Shown piece by piece: positions 62,341 to 64,000 of a stretch of 64,000 nucleotides of DNA. Position 1 is the first letter of the stretch, and each line of letters opens with the position of its first letter. This DNA is from Azadirachta indica (Eukaryota > Streptophyta > Magnoliopsida > Sapindales > Meliaceae). The position numbers and the translations under genes are program-made. The notes beneath the pieces are model-generated. The model was not told the origin of the DNA. It did no database searches and saw only the letters and a list, made by a program, of their open reading frames with translations. The DNA lies in assembly GCA_022749755.1 (NCBI GenBank), contig CM040445.1:13723182-13787181 (forward strand). The letters are read 5' to 3'.

Positions 62341-62697
62341 AACATGGATTATTGATATGTCTTCGTATATATATATTTATAAAAATAAAGAAAAGGATTA
62401 TATTTCTCAAATATTATTTAAATTCTTTTTATCTTATATGATATAATATTTATTAATTGATTGATAAAATTATATTTAAACCAAAATATTTATTACAATA
62501 ACAGTAAAAAATGAAAACGAACAATTTAGAATAATACGTAGACAGCGTATGTAAAACAAATCTCCACTTCGTTGACTGCCGAAACCGAAGTCAAATGCAA
62601 ATAACCCCTGAAGGCCACCCCGTCTCTGTTGAGTCATTAACGTCTTCAAAATCCTCGCCAACTATACTTTCTTTCTTCAACGAACTTCCATCTCTCC

Positions 62698-62780
62698 ATG
62701 CGATTCCTCACTCACATCTCCCCCATTCCCCACCGTCCAATCTCCCAAACCCTGGATGATCATCTTCTTCTATCAAGTCC

Positions 62781-62791
<11 letters not shown>
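62698..62791 (+). promoter_or_regulatory. Two upstream ORFs overlapping the kinase start
   Basis: uORF1 runs from ATG 62698 for 28 codons to TGA 62782-62784, which overlaps the main ATG (ATGA at 62781-62784). uORF2 runs from ATG 62756 for 11 codons to TAA 62789-62791. Both lie in other frames and both end at or just past the main start, so each would compete with it if the transcript includes them. Confidence 0.5.
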
Positions 62792-63911
<1,120 letters not shown>

Positions 63912-64000
63912 TGAGTATACAAGCTTTTCTTAGATGATCCTTTTCTGAAAAAATTATCCTTAGAGTGATATTAGTCTGAGTTTATTCCAAATTAGCTGGG

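Larger units (their letters stand above)
55770..62697. other. Repeat-rich spacer between AMSH1 and the terminal kinase
   Basis: The first 250 bases are the AMSH1 5' flank. The remainder holds a 140-base foldback (56061-56200), a small hairpin (57372-57433), a large inverted repeat (57838-58455), a Mutator-like element (58963-59837), a (CA)n run (61585-61603) and a decayed GC-patch element (about 61930-62340). The open reading at 60753-60953 is low-complexity. No gene is supported. Confidence 0.55.

Overview
This window looks like nuclear DNA from a flowering plant, most likely a eudicot. Genes are intron-rich with GT-AG splice sites, spacers are AT-rich and full of microsatellites and transposon remnants, and the protein families are plant-specific or plant-type (LRK10-like receptor kinase, CBP60, plant GT14/DUF266, BRUTUS, plant AMSH, DUF26-related kinase). 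I cannot name the species. I see no bacterial, organellar or viral gene set and no CRISPR array.

Layout. At 1-340 (minus) is the 5' end of an LRK10-like receptor kinase gene. From 0.34 to 7.6 kb lies mostly spacer, with exon-like segments of an unrecognised small gene (3.6-5.0 kb) and a dead LINE RNase H fragment (6.3-7.0 kb). At 7.6-11.4 kb (minus) is a seven-exon CBP60 transcription-factor gene. At 13.8-16.8 kb (minus) is a two-exon GT14 glycosyltransferase. At 17.9-20.8 kb (minus) is the intronless delta subunit of the AP-3 adaptor complex, with its tail in a shifted frame. A spacer of almost 7 kb follows. At 27.6-37.5 kb (plus) is BRUTUS (BTS), the hemerythrin/RING E3 ligase that restrains the iron-deficiency response, in 14 exons with one base missing in exon 1. 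At 40.5-41.3 kb (minus) is a DUF1645-like gene. At 46.7-55.8 kb (minus) is AMSH1, a JAMM deubiquitinase, in 14 exons. A 7-kb repeat-rich spacer precedes a DUF26-type receptor-like cytoplasmic kinase (62.8 kb to the edge, plus).

The genes do not form a pathway. Loose links are membrane traffic (AP-3 delta and AMSH1, which I recall as close neighbours in Arabidopsis), ubiquitin (BTS E3 ligase, AMSH1 deubiquitinase) and immunity (LRK10-like kinase, CBP60, RLCK).

I did not find a new biological system. The best leads are: two single-base frame breaks in otherwise intact conserved genes (AP-3 delta and BTS); three G-boxes packed next to the BTS TATA box; a complete non-autonomous Mutator-like element with a perfect 9-bp target duplication; a TIR element and a 166-bp duplication inside an AMSH1 intron; a large inverted repeat near 58 kb; a small GC-rich hairpin island near 13.1 kb; and overlapping uORFs at the terminal kinase. 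Exon coordinates were assigned by eye from splice consensus and protein-family memory.
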